DNA of 64,000 nucleotides, taken from positions 2,638,501 through 2,702,500 of the forward strand of contig NZ_CP146343.1 of the NCBI RefSeq assembly GCF_037055275.1. Direction: 5' to 3'. This DNA comes from Pseudomonas sp. ML2-2023-3. GTDB lineage: Bacteria; Pseudomonadota; Gammaproteobacteria; Pseudomonadales; Pseudomonadaceae. The notes below the pieces were generated by a model. That model worked only from the letters and a program-made list of their open reading frames with translations, was not told the origin of the DNA and did no database searches. Made by a program: the position numbers and the translations under genes. This document shows, in pieces, positions 47,209 to 56,200 of the stretch (the stretch's first letter is position 1; every line of letters begins with the position of its first letter).

Positions 47209-47876
47209 TCGGTTGCAGCGCCCGGCAGGGTCATGACACCGCGTATGACCAGATCGCTGATAAACGTCAGCCAGTCTTGCTGCTGGCCTTTATCGGCGAG
47301 GTCCTGACCCAGGAAGGAGGTGAGCGTGTGTTGGTTCGAATTATAGAAATAGCACAGCGAGGCGATCATCAAATAAACGTGGTTGATGTCGACGTCCTTG
47401 CGAAAAAGCCCTTGGCGCTGGCCTTCCTCGATGATTGGCCGGATCACGCCGACAGTGGTCGCCGACAGGCGCCCCATCTCGTGGGATTGCCTGGCGTGTT
47501 TGCCTTTGTGCAGGTTTTCGATGGTCAGGATGGCTACGAATTCAGGGTGTGCAACGTAATAGTTCCAGAAAAACGCCACCTGTTGGCGCAAGGCCTCGAC
47601 CGGACTGGATGCGTCGGGGCGGTGCAGGCTTTCGGCCTGGTTGAAGGCCTCGTAGGTGTGCTCCAGCACCTGGACAAACAGATTTTCCTTGCTGGAAAAG
47701 TAGTAATAAATCATCCGGTCGTTGGACTCGGCTTCTTTGGATATCTGCTCAATGCGCCCACCGGCATAGCCGTCTCGGGCGAACACGGTAATGGCGGCCT
47801 TGAGAATGCGCGCTTTGGTCTGGTCGGCCTGGTGGGCCCGGACACCGGTTTTTTTGTTCACGCTGTTGTCCTCCAC
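47202..47876 (-). CDS. nicS: TetR-family repressor NicS
   Basis: A 224-residue regulator. The N-terminal helix-turn-helix is GGRIEQISKEAESNDRMIYYYFSSKENL. The larger C-terminal ligand domain resembles the RutR/TetR_C_15 group. In P. putida NicS represses nicAB and is relieved by nicotinate or 6-hydroxynicotinate. Its end overlaps nicB by 7 bp, and it is divergent from the XdhC-like gene. Confidence 0.87.
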   Translation of the reverse strand: MEDNSVNKKTGVRAHQADQTKARILKAAITVFARDGYAGGRIEQISKEAESNDRMIYYYFSSKENLFVQVLEHTYEAFNQAESLHRPDASSPVEALRQQVAFFWNYYVAHPEFVAILTIENLHKGKHARQSHEMGRLSATTVGVIRPIIEEGQRQGLFRKDVDINHVYLMIASLCYFYNSNQHTLTSFLGQDLADKGQQQDWLTFISDLVIRGVMTLPGAATDQ

Positions 47877-47957
47877 GATGACGTGTGGCGCTGTTTTTAA
47901 CGAAGAAACTGCGGCGATGGTACGGCAATTAACTGATTAAGGCTGGGGGCGGCGGTG

Positions 47958-49145
47958 ATGTCTGATTTGAATTGCTTGCTTGATGCGCTGGATGAGGCCG
48001 ACAGAGGCAATGTCGATGTGGTGCTGGCCACGGTGGTCAAGGTAGAAGGTTCGGCTTATCGGCGGCCCGGTGCAAGGATGCTCATACCGCGTTTCGGCCA
48101 GGCCGTGGGTACGGTCAGCGGGGGGTGCCTTGAGCAGGAGCTGGTCAGGAAGGCCTGGTGGTTGACCGAGTCTGGGGAGCCGGTGATTCGCTGCTACAGC
48201 ACGGCGGCGCAGGACGATGATGACCTCGATGAAGAGGGCGCGGAGCTGACATTTGGCCTGGGCTGCAACGGCACGGTGCATGTACTGCTTGAACGCTGTG
48301 AAGCGGGCAAGCCATCGTTGTTGCACCAACTGCTGCACGGTGTACGCACAAGCGGTCAGCCCGCCGCGCTGGCGACCGTGTTGTCGGCAGAAGACAGGCG
48401 TCGGGTCAAAATGGGTGCCCGGTTGGGGCTGAGCGCCCAGTCGCAACTTCGCGAGGGGTTTCATTGTGAGGTCCTCGCAAGCAAGGTTCAGGCGGATTTG
48501 CTCGCGACCCTTGGGTGCAAGAAGTCGTCGCGGATGATCTATGACAGCGGTACGGGCGCCATTGAGGTGTTGCTTGAGTACATCGCGCCCCAGCGCCGGC
48601 TGGTGATTTTTGGCGCAGGCAACGACGCCCAGCCGTTGGTGCGCTTTGCCAGTGAGTTGAACTGGCAGGTGCATGTGGTGGACGGGCGGGCGAATTTCGC
48701 CCGCGCCGAGCGTTTCCCCGGTGCCAGGCACGTTCTGGTCGCGCCCATCGATCAGGCGTTCGATTTACAGGCAGTGGTGGACGGCGCGGCGGTGGTGATC
48801 ATGACCCACAGCTATCGACAGGACAGGCACTGGCTCAAAAACGTCCTGGCCTGTGCGCCGGCTTATGTCGGCCAGTTGGGGCCTAAAGATCGCACTGAGC
48901 GCCTGCTTCACGAGATGGGGGCCGGGTCCGCAGGGGCGAACGTTCATTACCCCATGGGGCTGGATCTGGGCGGCGATACACCAGAGAGTGTTGCCCTGGC
49001 CATTGTCAGTGAAATCAGCGCCTGCCTGAACCGGCGCCAGGGAGGGATGTTGAAACACCGCAAGACCACGATTCATGAGGCCACACAGGTTCATCTCACT
49101 GTGTTGCCTGAGTCGTTGCAGGTCGCAGGAGGCGGCCGCAAATGA
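47958..49145 (+). CDS. XdhC/CoxI family molybdenum-cofactor maturation protein
   Basis: A 395-residue protein. The N-terminal XdhC/CoxI domain has ATVVKVEGSAYRRPGARMLI, VSGGCLE and FGLGCNGTVHVL. A Rossmann domain follows (LVIFGAGNDAQPLVRFASEL), and the typical end is YVGQLGPKDRTERLLHEMG...HYPMGLDLGGDTPESVALAIVSEI. XdhC proteins bind and sulfurate the cofactor and deliver it to xanthine-oxidase-type enzymes. Here the client is most likely NicB. It overlaps the next gene by 4 bp. Confidence 0.88.
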   Translation: MSDLNCLLDALDEADRGNVDVVLATVVKVEGSAYRRPGARMLIPRFGQAVGTVSGGCLEQELVRKAWWLTESGEPVIRCYSTAAQDDDDLDEEGAELTFGLGCNGTVHVLLERCEAGKPSLLHQLLHGVRTSGQPAALATVLSAEDRRRVKMGARLGLSAQSQLREGFHCEVLASKVQADLLATLGCKKSSRMIYDSGTGAIEVLLEYIAPQRRLVIFGAGNDAQPLVRFASELNWQVHVVDGRANFARAERFPGARHVLVAPIDQAFDLQAVVDGAAVVIMTHSYRQDRHWLKNVLACAPAYVGQLGPKDRTERLLHEMGAGSAGANVHYPMGLDLGGDTPESVALAIVSEISACLNRRQGGMLKHRKTTIHEATQVHLTVLPESLQVAGGGRK

Positions 49146-49786
49146 TCGGGTTGACGAGCACTCCGGTGGTGGCGGTGATACTGGCGGCAGGCATGAGTCG
49201 GAGGATGGGTGCCCAGAACAAATTGCTCCTGACAATCGAGGGTCAACCAATGGTCAGGCATGTTGTGCTGGCCGCACTGGCGTCCCGCTGCCACAAGGTG
49301 CTGGTGGTTGTGGGTCATGAAGCCGAATGCGTTCGGCAGGTGCTGTGCGACCTGCCTGTGGAGTTTGTGCTCAATCCAGCCTTTGCTGAAGGGATTGGCG
49401 CGTCGGTGCGTGCGGGGGCGCAGGCAGTCAGCCGCCAGCAGGCCGTGCTTTTTTGCCTGGCCGACATGCCAGGAGTCAGCGCCAGGGTGATCGATCGGTT
49501 GGTTGACGCCTTTGAGACAAACCGGGGGTTTATGGGTTTTGCGCCGGTTTTCAACGGAAAGCGCGGCAATCCCGTGCTCTGGGTGCCGGGCTGTGTGTCG
49601 CGGCTCAGGGAAGCTGCAGGCGATGAAGGGGCGTGGGGGCTCTTGCGTCAGTACCGTGACAGGGTCATGGCGGTAGAAGTCGCCAGTGAGTGGGTGATGG
49701 TTGATCTTGATACACCAGATGACTTCTGGCGTGTCTATAATCGCCGCACATCCAATCCCGCCCACAGACTGTCGAGACTTTCATGA
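49142..49786 (+). CDS. MobA-like (MocA type) molybdopterin nucleotidyltransferase
   Basis: A 214-residue nucleotidyltransferase. The nucleotide-binding start is VILAAGMSRRMGAQNKLLLTIEG, the metal-binding region LADMPGVSA, and the late Asp lies in VDLDTPDDF. MocA adds CMP to molybdopterin to give the cytosine dinucleotide form used by xanthine-oxidase-type enzymes. Together with the XdhC-like gene it forms a maturation unit for NicB. It overlaps both neighbours by 4 bp. Confidence 0.87.
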   Translation: MIGLTSTPVVAVILAAGMSRRMGAQNKLLLTIEGQPMVRHVVLAALASRCHKVLVVVGHEAECVRQVLCDLPVEFVLNPAFAEGIGASVRAGAQAVSRQQAVLFCLADMPGVSARVIDRLVDAFETNRGFMGFAPVFNGKRGNPVLWVPGCVSRLREAAGDEGAWGLLRQYRDRVMAVEVASEWVMVDLDTPDDFWRVYNRRTSNPAHRLSRLS

Positions 49787-50292
49787 CTATCTCTCTGTAC
49801 GCCGCTTCCGTTCCCGTGTTCAAACAAATGCTCAACGCCCTGAGCGGTGTTCTGACCAAGGCTGAAGCTCACGCAACGGCCAAGAACATCGACCCGAGCG
49901 TATTCTTGCAGGCGCGCCTTGCACCGGACATGTTCCCGCTGGTGCGTCAGGTTCAAATCGCCGTTGATTTCACCAAGGGTGTTTCGGGCCGTCTGGCTGA
50001 AATCGAATTGCCGAAGTACGACGACAGCGAAGTGACCTTTGCTGACCTGCAGGCGCTGATCAGCAAAGTGCTGGCCTTTGTTGACGGGATCAAGCCCGAG
50101 CAAATCGACGGCAAGGAAGGCATCGAAATCATCACCCGTCAGGGCACGCCGAAAGAAAAACGCTTCACCGGCCAGGCTTATCTGCTGACCTACGGCCTGC
50201 CGCAGTTCTTCTTCCATGTGACCACTGCTTACGCGATCCTGCGCCACAACGGCGTTGAAATCGGCAAGCGCGATTACATGGGCGCGTTCTAA
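49783..50292 (+). CDS. DUF1993 family protein
   Basis: A 169-residue protein, probably a four-helix bundle of the DinB-like type. FKQMLNALSGVLTKAEAHA lies at the N-terminus. His and Asp residues that could bind metal are scattered; no catalytic motif is clear. Its ATG overlaps the MobA-like stop codon, so it is coupled to the molybdenum genes, though DUF1993 has no known link to them. Function unknown. Confidence 0.85.
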   Translation: MTISLYAASVPVFKQMLNALSGVLTKAEAHATAKNIDPSVFLQARLAPDMFPLVRQVQIAVDFTKGVSGRLAEIELPKYDDSEVTFADLQALISKVLAFVDGIKPEQIDGKEGIEIITRQGTPKEKRFTGQAYLLTYGLPQFFFHVTTAYAILRHNGVEIGKRDYMGAF

Positions 50293-50300
50293 GCAAATCT

Positions 50301-50338
50301 CCTGTGGAGGCGGGGCAAACCCGGCTCCCACAGGTTTT
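50301..50338. terminator. hairpin between DUF1993 gene and sstT
   Basis: CCTGTGGAGGCGGG pairs with an imperfect partner ending CTCCCACAGG, followed by TTTTG. It lies between convergent genes. Confidence 0.6.
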
Positions 50339-50348
50339 GCTGATTGAC

Positions 50349-51581
50349 TCAGCCCTGCTGCAGGGTTGAGTCTTCCTTGGCCATGCAGGCCGCAGCCGTA
50401 AACAGTACGTCAGTGGACGAGTTGAGCGCGGTTTCTGCCGAATCCTGCAGGATGCCGATGATGAAGCCCACCGCCACGACTTGCATCGCAATCTCGCTCG
50501 GAATGCCGAACAGGCTGCACGCCAACGGAATCAACAGCAGCGAGCCTCCCGCCACACCCGACGCGCCGCAGGCGCAAATGGCGGCCACCACGCTCAGCAG
50601 GATGGCTGTCGGAATATCCACCGCAATCCCCAGCGTATGCACGGCTGCCAGACTCAACACGGTGATGGTGATCGCTGCGCCCGCCATATTGATGGTGGCA
50701 CCCAGCGGGATCGATACCGAATAGGTGTCTTCGTGCAGGCCCAGGCGCTCACTCAATGCCATGTTCACTGGAATGTTGGCCGCCGAACTGCGGGTGAAAA
50801 ACGCGGTAATCCCGCTTTCGCGCAGGCACAGGAACACCAGCGGATAGGGATTGCGACGCAGCTTCCAGAACACGATCAGCGGGTTGACCACCAGCGCCAC
50901 AAACAGCATGCAACCCATCAGTACCGTGAGCAGGTGCAGGTAGCCCAGCAATGCGCCGAAGCCTGAAGAGGCGAGGGTGGCAGACACCAGGCCGAAAATC
51001 CCCAGCGGTGCAAAACGGATAACCACGCGCACGATCAGGGTGACGCCGTTGGACAGGTCGTTAAGCACGGTGCGGGTAGTGTCGCCAGCATGACGAATGG
51101 CTATGCCCATGCCGATGGCCCACGCCAGGATGCCGATAAAGTTGGCATTGACCAGCGCGTTGACCGGGTTGTCGACCACGCTCAACAGCAGGCTTTGCAG
51201 CACTTCGCTGATACCGCCCGGGGCGGCAATGGCGATGTTTTCAGTGGCCAGAACCAGAGTCGACGGGAACATCATGCTGGCGATAACGGCCACGACTGCG
51301 GCAGCAAACGTGCCGAACAGGTACAAAACAAGGATCGGGCGAATATGGGTTTCCTGGCCGTGCTTGTGGTTGGCAATCGAGGCCATGACCAGCACAAACA
51401 CCAGGATAGGCGCCACGGCTTTCAAGGCACTGACGAACACCTTGCCGATGAAGGCCACCGAAAGGGCTGCGGAAGGCGCAAGCCAGGCCAGCAAAATACC
51501 GGCAATCAGCCCGATGACAATCTGAGTGACCAGGCTGGTGCTCTTGAGCTTTTGCAGCAGGGTGGGTGGAGCGGCAGTCAT
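50349..51581 (-). CDS. sstT: serine/threonine:sodium symporter
   Basis: A 410-residue dicarboxylate/amino acid:cation symporter, close in length to E. coli SstT. The hairpin motif [16 protein letters not shown] and the helix 7-8 region [17 protein letters not shown] are those of SstT. The ATG at 51581 is preferred over 51599 because AGAGAA precedes it at a normal distance. Confidence 0.92.
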   Translation of the reverse strand: MTAAPPTLLQKLKSTSLVTQIVIGLIAGILLAWLAPSAALSVAFIGKVFVSALKAVAPILVFVLVMASIANHKHGQETHIRPILVLYLFGTFAAAVVAVIASMMFPSTLVLATENIAIAAPGGISEVLQSLLLSVVDNPVNALVNANFIGILAWAIGMGIAIRHAGDTTRTVLNDLSNGVTLIVRVVIRFAPLGIFGLVSATLASSGFGALLGYLHLLTVLMGCMLFVALVVNPLIVFWKLRRNPYPLVFLCLRESGITAFFTRSSAANIPVNMALSERLGLHEDTYSVSIPLGATINMAGAAITITVLSLAAVHTLGIAVDIPTAILLSVVAAICACGASGVAGGSLLLIPLACSLFGIPSEIAMQVVAVGFIIGILQDSAETALNSSTDVLFTAAACMAKEDSTLQQG

Positions 51582-51847
51582 AAGGGGTTCTCTAGTCATT
51601 GAAAACTGTGGGGCGATCAGCGGCAAACGGGCAGGCTGATCGACGCAGTCGGCGGGGGGCGAACTTTATCATAGAGATGTAGGTGCTTTCCTACGTAGGG
51701 GCGATCTGCCACATCAGAGATAGAACGTGTCCGGAGTAGCATGGCTTCACGTTGAATCATTCTGTTAACATTGTGCATCCCCACACTTTTCTTCAAATCA
51801 GCGGGCCTTTCGGGCTTTCGCTGGTCTCGTTGTCTCTGGAGTTATTC

Positions 51848-53011
51848 ATGCTGTTGCCCATCCTGCTGCTGTCTGCGGCCGGCTTTACTGTGCTTACTAC
51901 CGAGTTTGTCATCGTCGGCCTGCTGCCTTCGATTGCCCGCGACCTTGAGGTCACCGTGCCTCAGGCCGGTTTGCTGGTGACCCTGTTTGCCTTTACGGTT
52001 GCGGCCTTTGGCCCGTTTTTGACTGCTTACTGCGCGCGCTTTGAGCGCAAACGCCTGTTTATCTCGATTTTGCTGATGTTCGCCTTCGCCAACACCGTGG
52101 CGGCACTGGCGCCGAATATTTGGGTGATGGCATTTGCGCGACTGTTACCGGCACTGGGTTTGCCGGTGTTCTGGGCCCTGGCCAGCGAAACGGCAGTGGA
52201 CATCGTAGGCCCGGATTACGCCGGGCGGGCGATTGCCAAAATCGGGTTCGGAATCGTCTGTGCGACAGTGTTTGGCATCCCGGTAGGCACCCTGATCTCG
52301 GATGCCTGGGGCTGGCGCAGTGCCTTCGGCATTCTGGCCGTTGTCGCACTGGCCAAGGCGCTGTTGCTGTGGATGTATTTGCCGGCTACCCATGGCGTAA
52401 AAGAAAGCGTCACCCTGCGATCGCAATTTGCCCTGCTGCGCAGCCCGCTCATGATGGGTCACATCGTGCTCTCAGTGCTGGTGTTCAGCGGCATGTTCAC
52501 GGCCTACACCTATCTGGCCGATATCCTTGAGCGTCTGGCAGGTTTCGACGGCACGCTGGTGGGCTGGTGCCTGATGGGCTTTGGCGCCGTAGGCCTGCTC
52601 GGCAACTCGTTGGGCGGACGGATGGTGGATCGCCACCCGCTGATTGCCTCGATGGTGTTTTGTGCCTTCATGATCGGCGGGCTGGTGGCGCTGGTGCCGA
52701 GCATTCATTCAACCCTGGGCCTTGCGGCGGCGATGGGTATCTGGGGTGTGACGCAGGCGGCCATGTTCTTGGTCAGCCATGTGCGCCTGATGAAAGTTGC
52801 ACCCCATGCGCCGGCATTTGCCGCGTCGCTGAATATTGCGGGGGCCAATCTGGGGATCGGCCTGGGCGCGATGGTAGGTGGGCGGGTCATCGATAACTAT
52901 GGCCTGGGCAGCCTGGGGTATGCGGCTGCCGGGTTTATCTTGATCTCGATTCTGCTGGCCATGTTGCTGATGACCGCCAAGGTGCGCCCCGTGTGCGCTA
53001 GCGCGGGGTAA
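51848..53011 (+). CDS. MFS drug/sugar exporter, DHA1 family
   Basis: A 387-residue, 12-helix major facilitator. TTEFVIVGLLPSIARDLEVTVPQAG at the N-terminus is characteristic of the AraJ/YdhP/NepI group of exporters. Substrate unknown. The start at 51848 follows GGAG at 7 bases; the longer frame from 51752 would begin with TTG and a polar leader. Its end overlaps the NhaR-type gene by 14 bp, tail to tail. Confidence 0.82.
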   Translation: MLLPILLLSAAGFTVLTTEFVIVGLLPSIARDLEVTVPQAGLLVTLFAFTVAAFGPFLTAYCARFERKRLFISILLMFAFANTVAALAPNIWVMAFARLLPALGLPVFWALASETAVDIVGPDYAGRAIAKIGFGIVCATVFGIPVGTLISDAWGWRSAFGILAVVALAKALLLWMYLPATHGVKESVTLRSQFALLRSPLMMGHIVLSVLVFSGMFTAYTYLADILERLAGFDGTLVGWCLMGFGAVGLLGNSLGGRMVDRHPLIASMVFCAFMIGGLVALVPSIHSTLGLAAAMGIWGVTQAAMFLVSHVRLMKVAPHAPAFAASLNIAGANLGIGLGAMVGGRVIDNYGLGSLGYAAAGFILISILLAMLLMTAKVRPVCASAG

Positions 53012-53897
53012 ACAATTCGCGTCGGGCCCCCTCGGTGATTGCAACGATGCCAGGATGACGGATTTTTCGCTCGACGGTGATGGCGTAAAACGATTCGGTC
53101 ACGGCTTCGGTGTGGCCGATCAACTCGACGTCAAACTGGCGTATCACTTCCTGGGCAATCACGCTCGGCGCAATAAATACGCCAATTCCGGACTGGCCAA
53201 AGGCCTGCATCAACGCGCTGTCATCGAATTCACCGACAATCCGCGGCTGTATCTGCTGCTCGGCCAGCCAGCGCAACAAGCGGCTTCGCAACACGGTTTC
53301 GGGTCCTGGAATCAGCAGCGGAGCGCCTTGCAGGCAATGGGGAAAGTTCTCTGAGTAATCTCTGGCAAGGGCCGGGGTGGCAAAAAAGCTGATACCGCAT
53401 TCCCCCAGTTTCTGGCTAAAACCCTTGATGTCCAGGTGGGAGGGCATCGGGCTGTCTGAAATAACCAGATCGAGACGTTGAATGGCCAGGTCTGCCAGCA
53501 GCCGATCAAGTTTGTCTTCGCGGCAGGTGATACGGATCGGCTCATCCAGTTCCATGGTCGGCGCGATCAGGCGATACACGATCGATTTGGGCACCACATC
53601 GGCCACGCCTACCCGAAACAGAATCTGCTGCTCTTTAGGCGCCATGCGCAGCATGCTTTCCAGTTCGCTGCCGAGCTGAAAGATCTGTTCTGCATAGGGC
53701 AATACCTGGCGGCCGGTCTCGGTCAGCTCCAGTTGGCGCCCGACCCGTCGAAACAATGGCAGGCCATAGGTGTCCTCCAGCAGGCTGATTTGCCCGCTGA
53801 TGGTCTGCGGGGTGAGGTTCAGTTGCTCACAGGCGCGAACAATGCTGCCGGTTTTGGCGACGACCCAGAAGTAATGAAGTTGACGGTAATTTAGCAT
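52998..53897 (-). CDS. nhaR: LysR-family regulator, NhaR-like
   Basis: A 299-residue regulator beginning MLNYRQLHYFWVVAKTGSIVRACEQLNLTPQTISGQI..., the NhaR form of the LysR helix-turn-helix. The C-terminal effector domain is intact. NhaR activates a sodium/proton antiporter and other stress genes in E. coli. No antiporter gene is next to it here, so the target is unknown. Confidence 0.85.
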   Translation of the reverse strand: MLNYRQLHYFWVVAKTGSIVRACEQLNLTPQTISGQISLLEDTYGLPLFRRVGRQLELTETGRQVLPYAEQIFQLGSELESMLRMAPKEQQILFRVGVADVVPKSIVYRLIAPTMELDEPIRITCREDKLDRLLADLAIQRLDLVISDSPMPSHLDIKGFSQKLGECGISFFATPALARDYSENFPHCLQGAPLLIPGPETVLRSRLLRWLAEQQIQPRIVGEFDDSALMQAFGQSGIGVFIAPSVIAQEVIRQFDVELIGHTEAVTESFYAITVERKIRHPGIVAITEGARRELFTPR

Positions 53898-54032
53898 CAG
53901 CGCTGCAACACTTCGTAAAAATCGAAGTATAGCGCTTATAAATACGAATTTTCCTGAAGTGTTCAACCCTCTAGAATCCCGCGTCATGCGCAAGCCACTC
54001 AGGTGGCCGCCGATTTAGAGAGGAAAATGATC

Positions 54033-54272
54033 ATGAACATTAAACAATCAGGTGTTGCACTACTGTTGTCGGCAGGCTTGTTGCTCATGACCGGTTGCGA
54101 TCAGGCAGAAAAAGCGGCGCAACAGATGTTGAGCAAAACGGCTGAATCCGCCAAGCAGGCCATTGATGACACCCACAAGGCTGCTGAGCAAGCGCTCAGC
54201 GATGCCACGGGTGGACTGATTGAAAAAGAAAAGCCTGAGCAAGAAAACGAAAAATCGTCCAAAGCTATCTAA
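54033..54272 (+). CDS. small lipoprotein
   Basis: A 79-residue precursor with lipobox LMTGC giving a mature, charged, mostly helical peptide of about 58 residues (Ala, Lys and Glu rich, AEKAAQQMLSKTAESAKQAID). AGAGAGGA lies 9 bases before the ATG at 54033. It is 30 bp upstream of terC in the same direction and may be co-transcribed. Function unknown. Confidence 0.8.
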   Translation: MNIKQSGVALLLSAGLLLMTGCDQAEKAAQQMLSKTAESAKQAIDDTHKAAEQALSDATGGLIEKEKPEQENEKSSKAI

Positions 54273-54302
54273 CCAGTCTTACTGCAGAGTCCGAGCACAC
54301 CT

Positions 54303-55058
54303 ATGGAATATCTTTTACAACTGGCTGCCAGCCCCGCAGCCTGGGTCGCTTTAGCCACGTTGATCGTGATGGAAATCGTGCTGGGCATCGATAACCTGAT
54401 CTTTATCTCGATTTTGACCAACAAACTGCCTGAGCAGTACCGCACCAAGGCCCGTCGTATCGGTATCGGCATGGCGTTGATTCTGCGTCTGGGCTTGCTG
54501 GGTACCATTGCCTACATCGTTCAACTGACTACGCCGGTGTTTGAAGTGTTGGGCAAGGCCTTCTCGTGGAAGGACATGATCCTGATTGCCGGTGGTCTGT
54601 TCCTGGTGTGGAAAGCCACCAGCGAAATCCATCACAGCATGACCCCGCAGGAGGAAGAAAAAACCGAGAGCGTGTCATCGAAAGTGACCTTGGGTTTTGC
54701 CGCGGCTATCGGTCAGATTTTGATGCTGGACCTGGTGTTCTCCATCGACAGCATCATTACCGCAGTAGGCATGACCGAGCACTTGCCGATCATGGTGATT
54801 GCAGTGGTGGTGGCGGTGATGGTGATGTTGCTGGCTTCGGAGCCCCTGGCCAAGTTCATCAATGACAACCCGACTGTGGTAATGCTGGCGCTGGCCTTCC
54901 TTATCATGATCGGCATGACCCTGATCGCCGAAGGCTTCGGTGCTCATGTGCCCAAGGGTTACGTGTATGCGGCGATGGCGTTCTCGGCCACTGTTGAGAC
55001 ACTTAACATTCTGGCGCGGCGGGTACGGGAAAAACGTCAGGCAGCCCTGGTGAAATAA
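54303..55058 (+). CDS. TerC-family membrane protein
   Basis: A 251-residue protein with about seven helices. Conserved acidic residues lie in helix 1 ([21 protein letters not shown]) and in [21 protein letters not shown], the TerC/Alx signature. Members are linked to tellurite resistance and, in some cases, manganese efflux. The ion here is unknown. Confidence 0.87.
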   Translation: MEYLLQLAASPAAWVALATLIVMEIVLGIDNLIFISILTNKLPEQYRTKARRIGIGMALILRLGLLGTIAYIVQLTTPVFEVLGKAFSWKDMILIAGGLFLVWKATSEIHHSMTPQEEEKTESVSSKVTLGFAAAIGQILMLDLVFSIDSIITAVGMTEHLPIMVIAVVVAVMVMLLASEPLAKFINDNPTVVMLALAFLIMIGMTLIAEGFGAHVPKGYVYAAMAFSATVETLNILARRVREKRQAALVK

Positions 55059-55077
55059 ACGCACATTGCTGTTAAAA

Positions 55078-55112
55078 AGCCGTCCACCCTGTATGGGGTG
55101 GACGGCTTTTTT
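55078..55112 (+). terminator. rho-independent terminator of terC
   Basis: Stem AGCCGTCCACCC and GGGTGGACGGCT with a short loop, followed by TTTTT. It also faces the small membrane gene that ends at 55119 on the other strand. Confidence 0.92.
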
Positions 55113-55118
55113 GTGGAG

Positions 55119-55286
55119 TCAATGTGCGCTTGCTGCGCCAGTTACCGGTTTTTCAGGGGTGTCTTGCGGTTTGGCCTGCACCTGCGGATGGTGATGGCGG
55201 CTGATGCGCATCAGGCCCCATAGCATGGCGCCGGCAACGGCCAGCCAGCCTGTGATCAGCAGGAAAATAGTGATTATCGGGCTCAT
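55119..55286 (-). CDS. 55-residue membrane protein with strong ribosome site
   Basis: A short frame beginning MSPIITIFLLITGWLAVAGA, with one membrane helix (about 4-27), then a basic/His segment (MRISRHHHPQVQ) and a polar tail. CAAAGGAGG precedes the ATG at 55286, as strong a ribosome site as any in the window. A His cluster beside the helix may bind metal, which is a guess. Unknown function. It lies opposite terC's terminator. Confidence 0.75.
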   Translation of the reverse strand: MSPIITIFLLITGWLAVAGAMLWGLMRISRHHHPQVQAKPQDTPEKPVTGAASAH

Positions 55287-55510
55287 CAGTGCCTCCTTTG
55301 TCCCCTACGGGCTCAAACACACACTAAGCAAGGGACAGTCTAGTCTGTGCAGTGTTGCAGTCTATTGACCGAAGGTCGTGCTGGACTAACCGATTTGCTC
55401 TATCACGTCGATTGGGCTGTGGCTTAAGGCTATACCTTGCCTTATTGGCGCCCTATGATCGACGGCCGTGGCAGGCCTTGCGGTCTGGCGTTCATTCAAG
55501 GCGAGGGAAT

Positions 55511-56200
55511 ATGCAGGCTGTGACTGGATTGAGATCAGCACGAATGTGGCTGGCAGCGTTGTTTGTGTTTGTGTTTGTGTTGGCGATGGCGGGGTGTGCC
55601 AGTGTCGAGTCGCCCGAGTTTCGGCGTTTGCCGGAACGCGTCGAGCTCAATGGCGTTCCCTTTTTTCGCGGTAACGCCAATCAAGGCGCTCCGCAGACAC
55701 TGGCCGGGATGCTCGGTGAGCAACGGATCAGAATCACCCCGGGCCTTTTGGTCAAGCCGCTGAAACTGCCGGGCGGCGAGGCGTCGTTGCAAGGCAACAT
55801 AGAACAACTGGCCGCTGGCTACGGGTTGATGGTGTACCCGCTGGATACATCCCTGTCGGCGTTATTGGCCCAAGTAGCGGCCGGTTATCCGGTCATGGTG
55901 CGCTTCAGCGACGGAATGCTCTGGTCAGAGCCGCGCTATGCAATGCTGGTGGGTTACAACCGCGCCAAGGGTACGGTGTTGTTGCGGGCAGGCATGGAGC
56001 GTCGACGCGTGATGGACTTCAAGGCATTCGAGTCAGCCTGGAAGGATGCCGGGGGCTGGGCAGTGTTGATCCTGTCGCCGACACAATTGCCAGCCAATGT
56101 AGACAAGGCGCGCTGGTTGAAAGTGGCCAATGACCTGTCCCGCTCCGGTCAGGAGCAGGCAGGGGCCACGGCCATCAAGACTCTGGGGTCGCACAACTAG
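55511..56200 (+). CDS. lipoprotein with peptidase C39-like domain
   Basis: A 229-residue precursor with lipobox MAGCAS and a papain-like C39 fold. The domain lacks an obvious Cys at the catalytic N-end (NGVPFFRGNANQGAPQTLAGML has Gly/Asn where C39 has QxxxxC). The His/Asp part (RYAMLVGYN) has lost the usual His. It is therefore probably an inactive C39-like binding domain. Function unknown. Confidence 0.72.
   Translation: MQAVTGLRSARMWLAALFVFVFVLAMAGCASVESPEFRRLPERVELNGVPFFRGNANQGAPQTLAGMLGEQRIRITPGLLVKPLKLPGGEASLQGNIEQLAAGYGLMVYPLDTSLSALLAQVAAGYPVMVRFSDGMLWSEPRYAMLVGYNRAKGTVLLRAGMERRRVMDFKAFESAWKDAGGWAVLILSPTQLPANVDKARWLKVANDLSRSGQEQAGATAIKTLGSHN

Noticed and set aside
47877..47957. NicS operator in the nicS/XdhC-like divergent region
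   Set aside because: No copy of the TGAAGTA-N2-TACTTCA core was found there.
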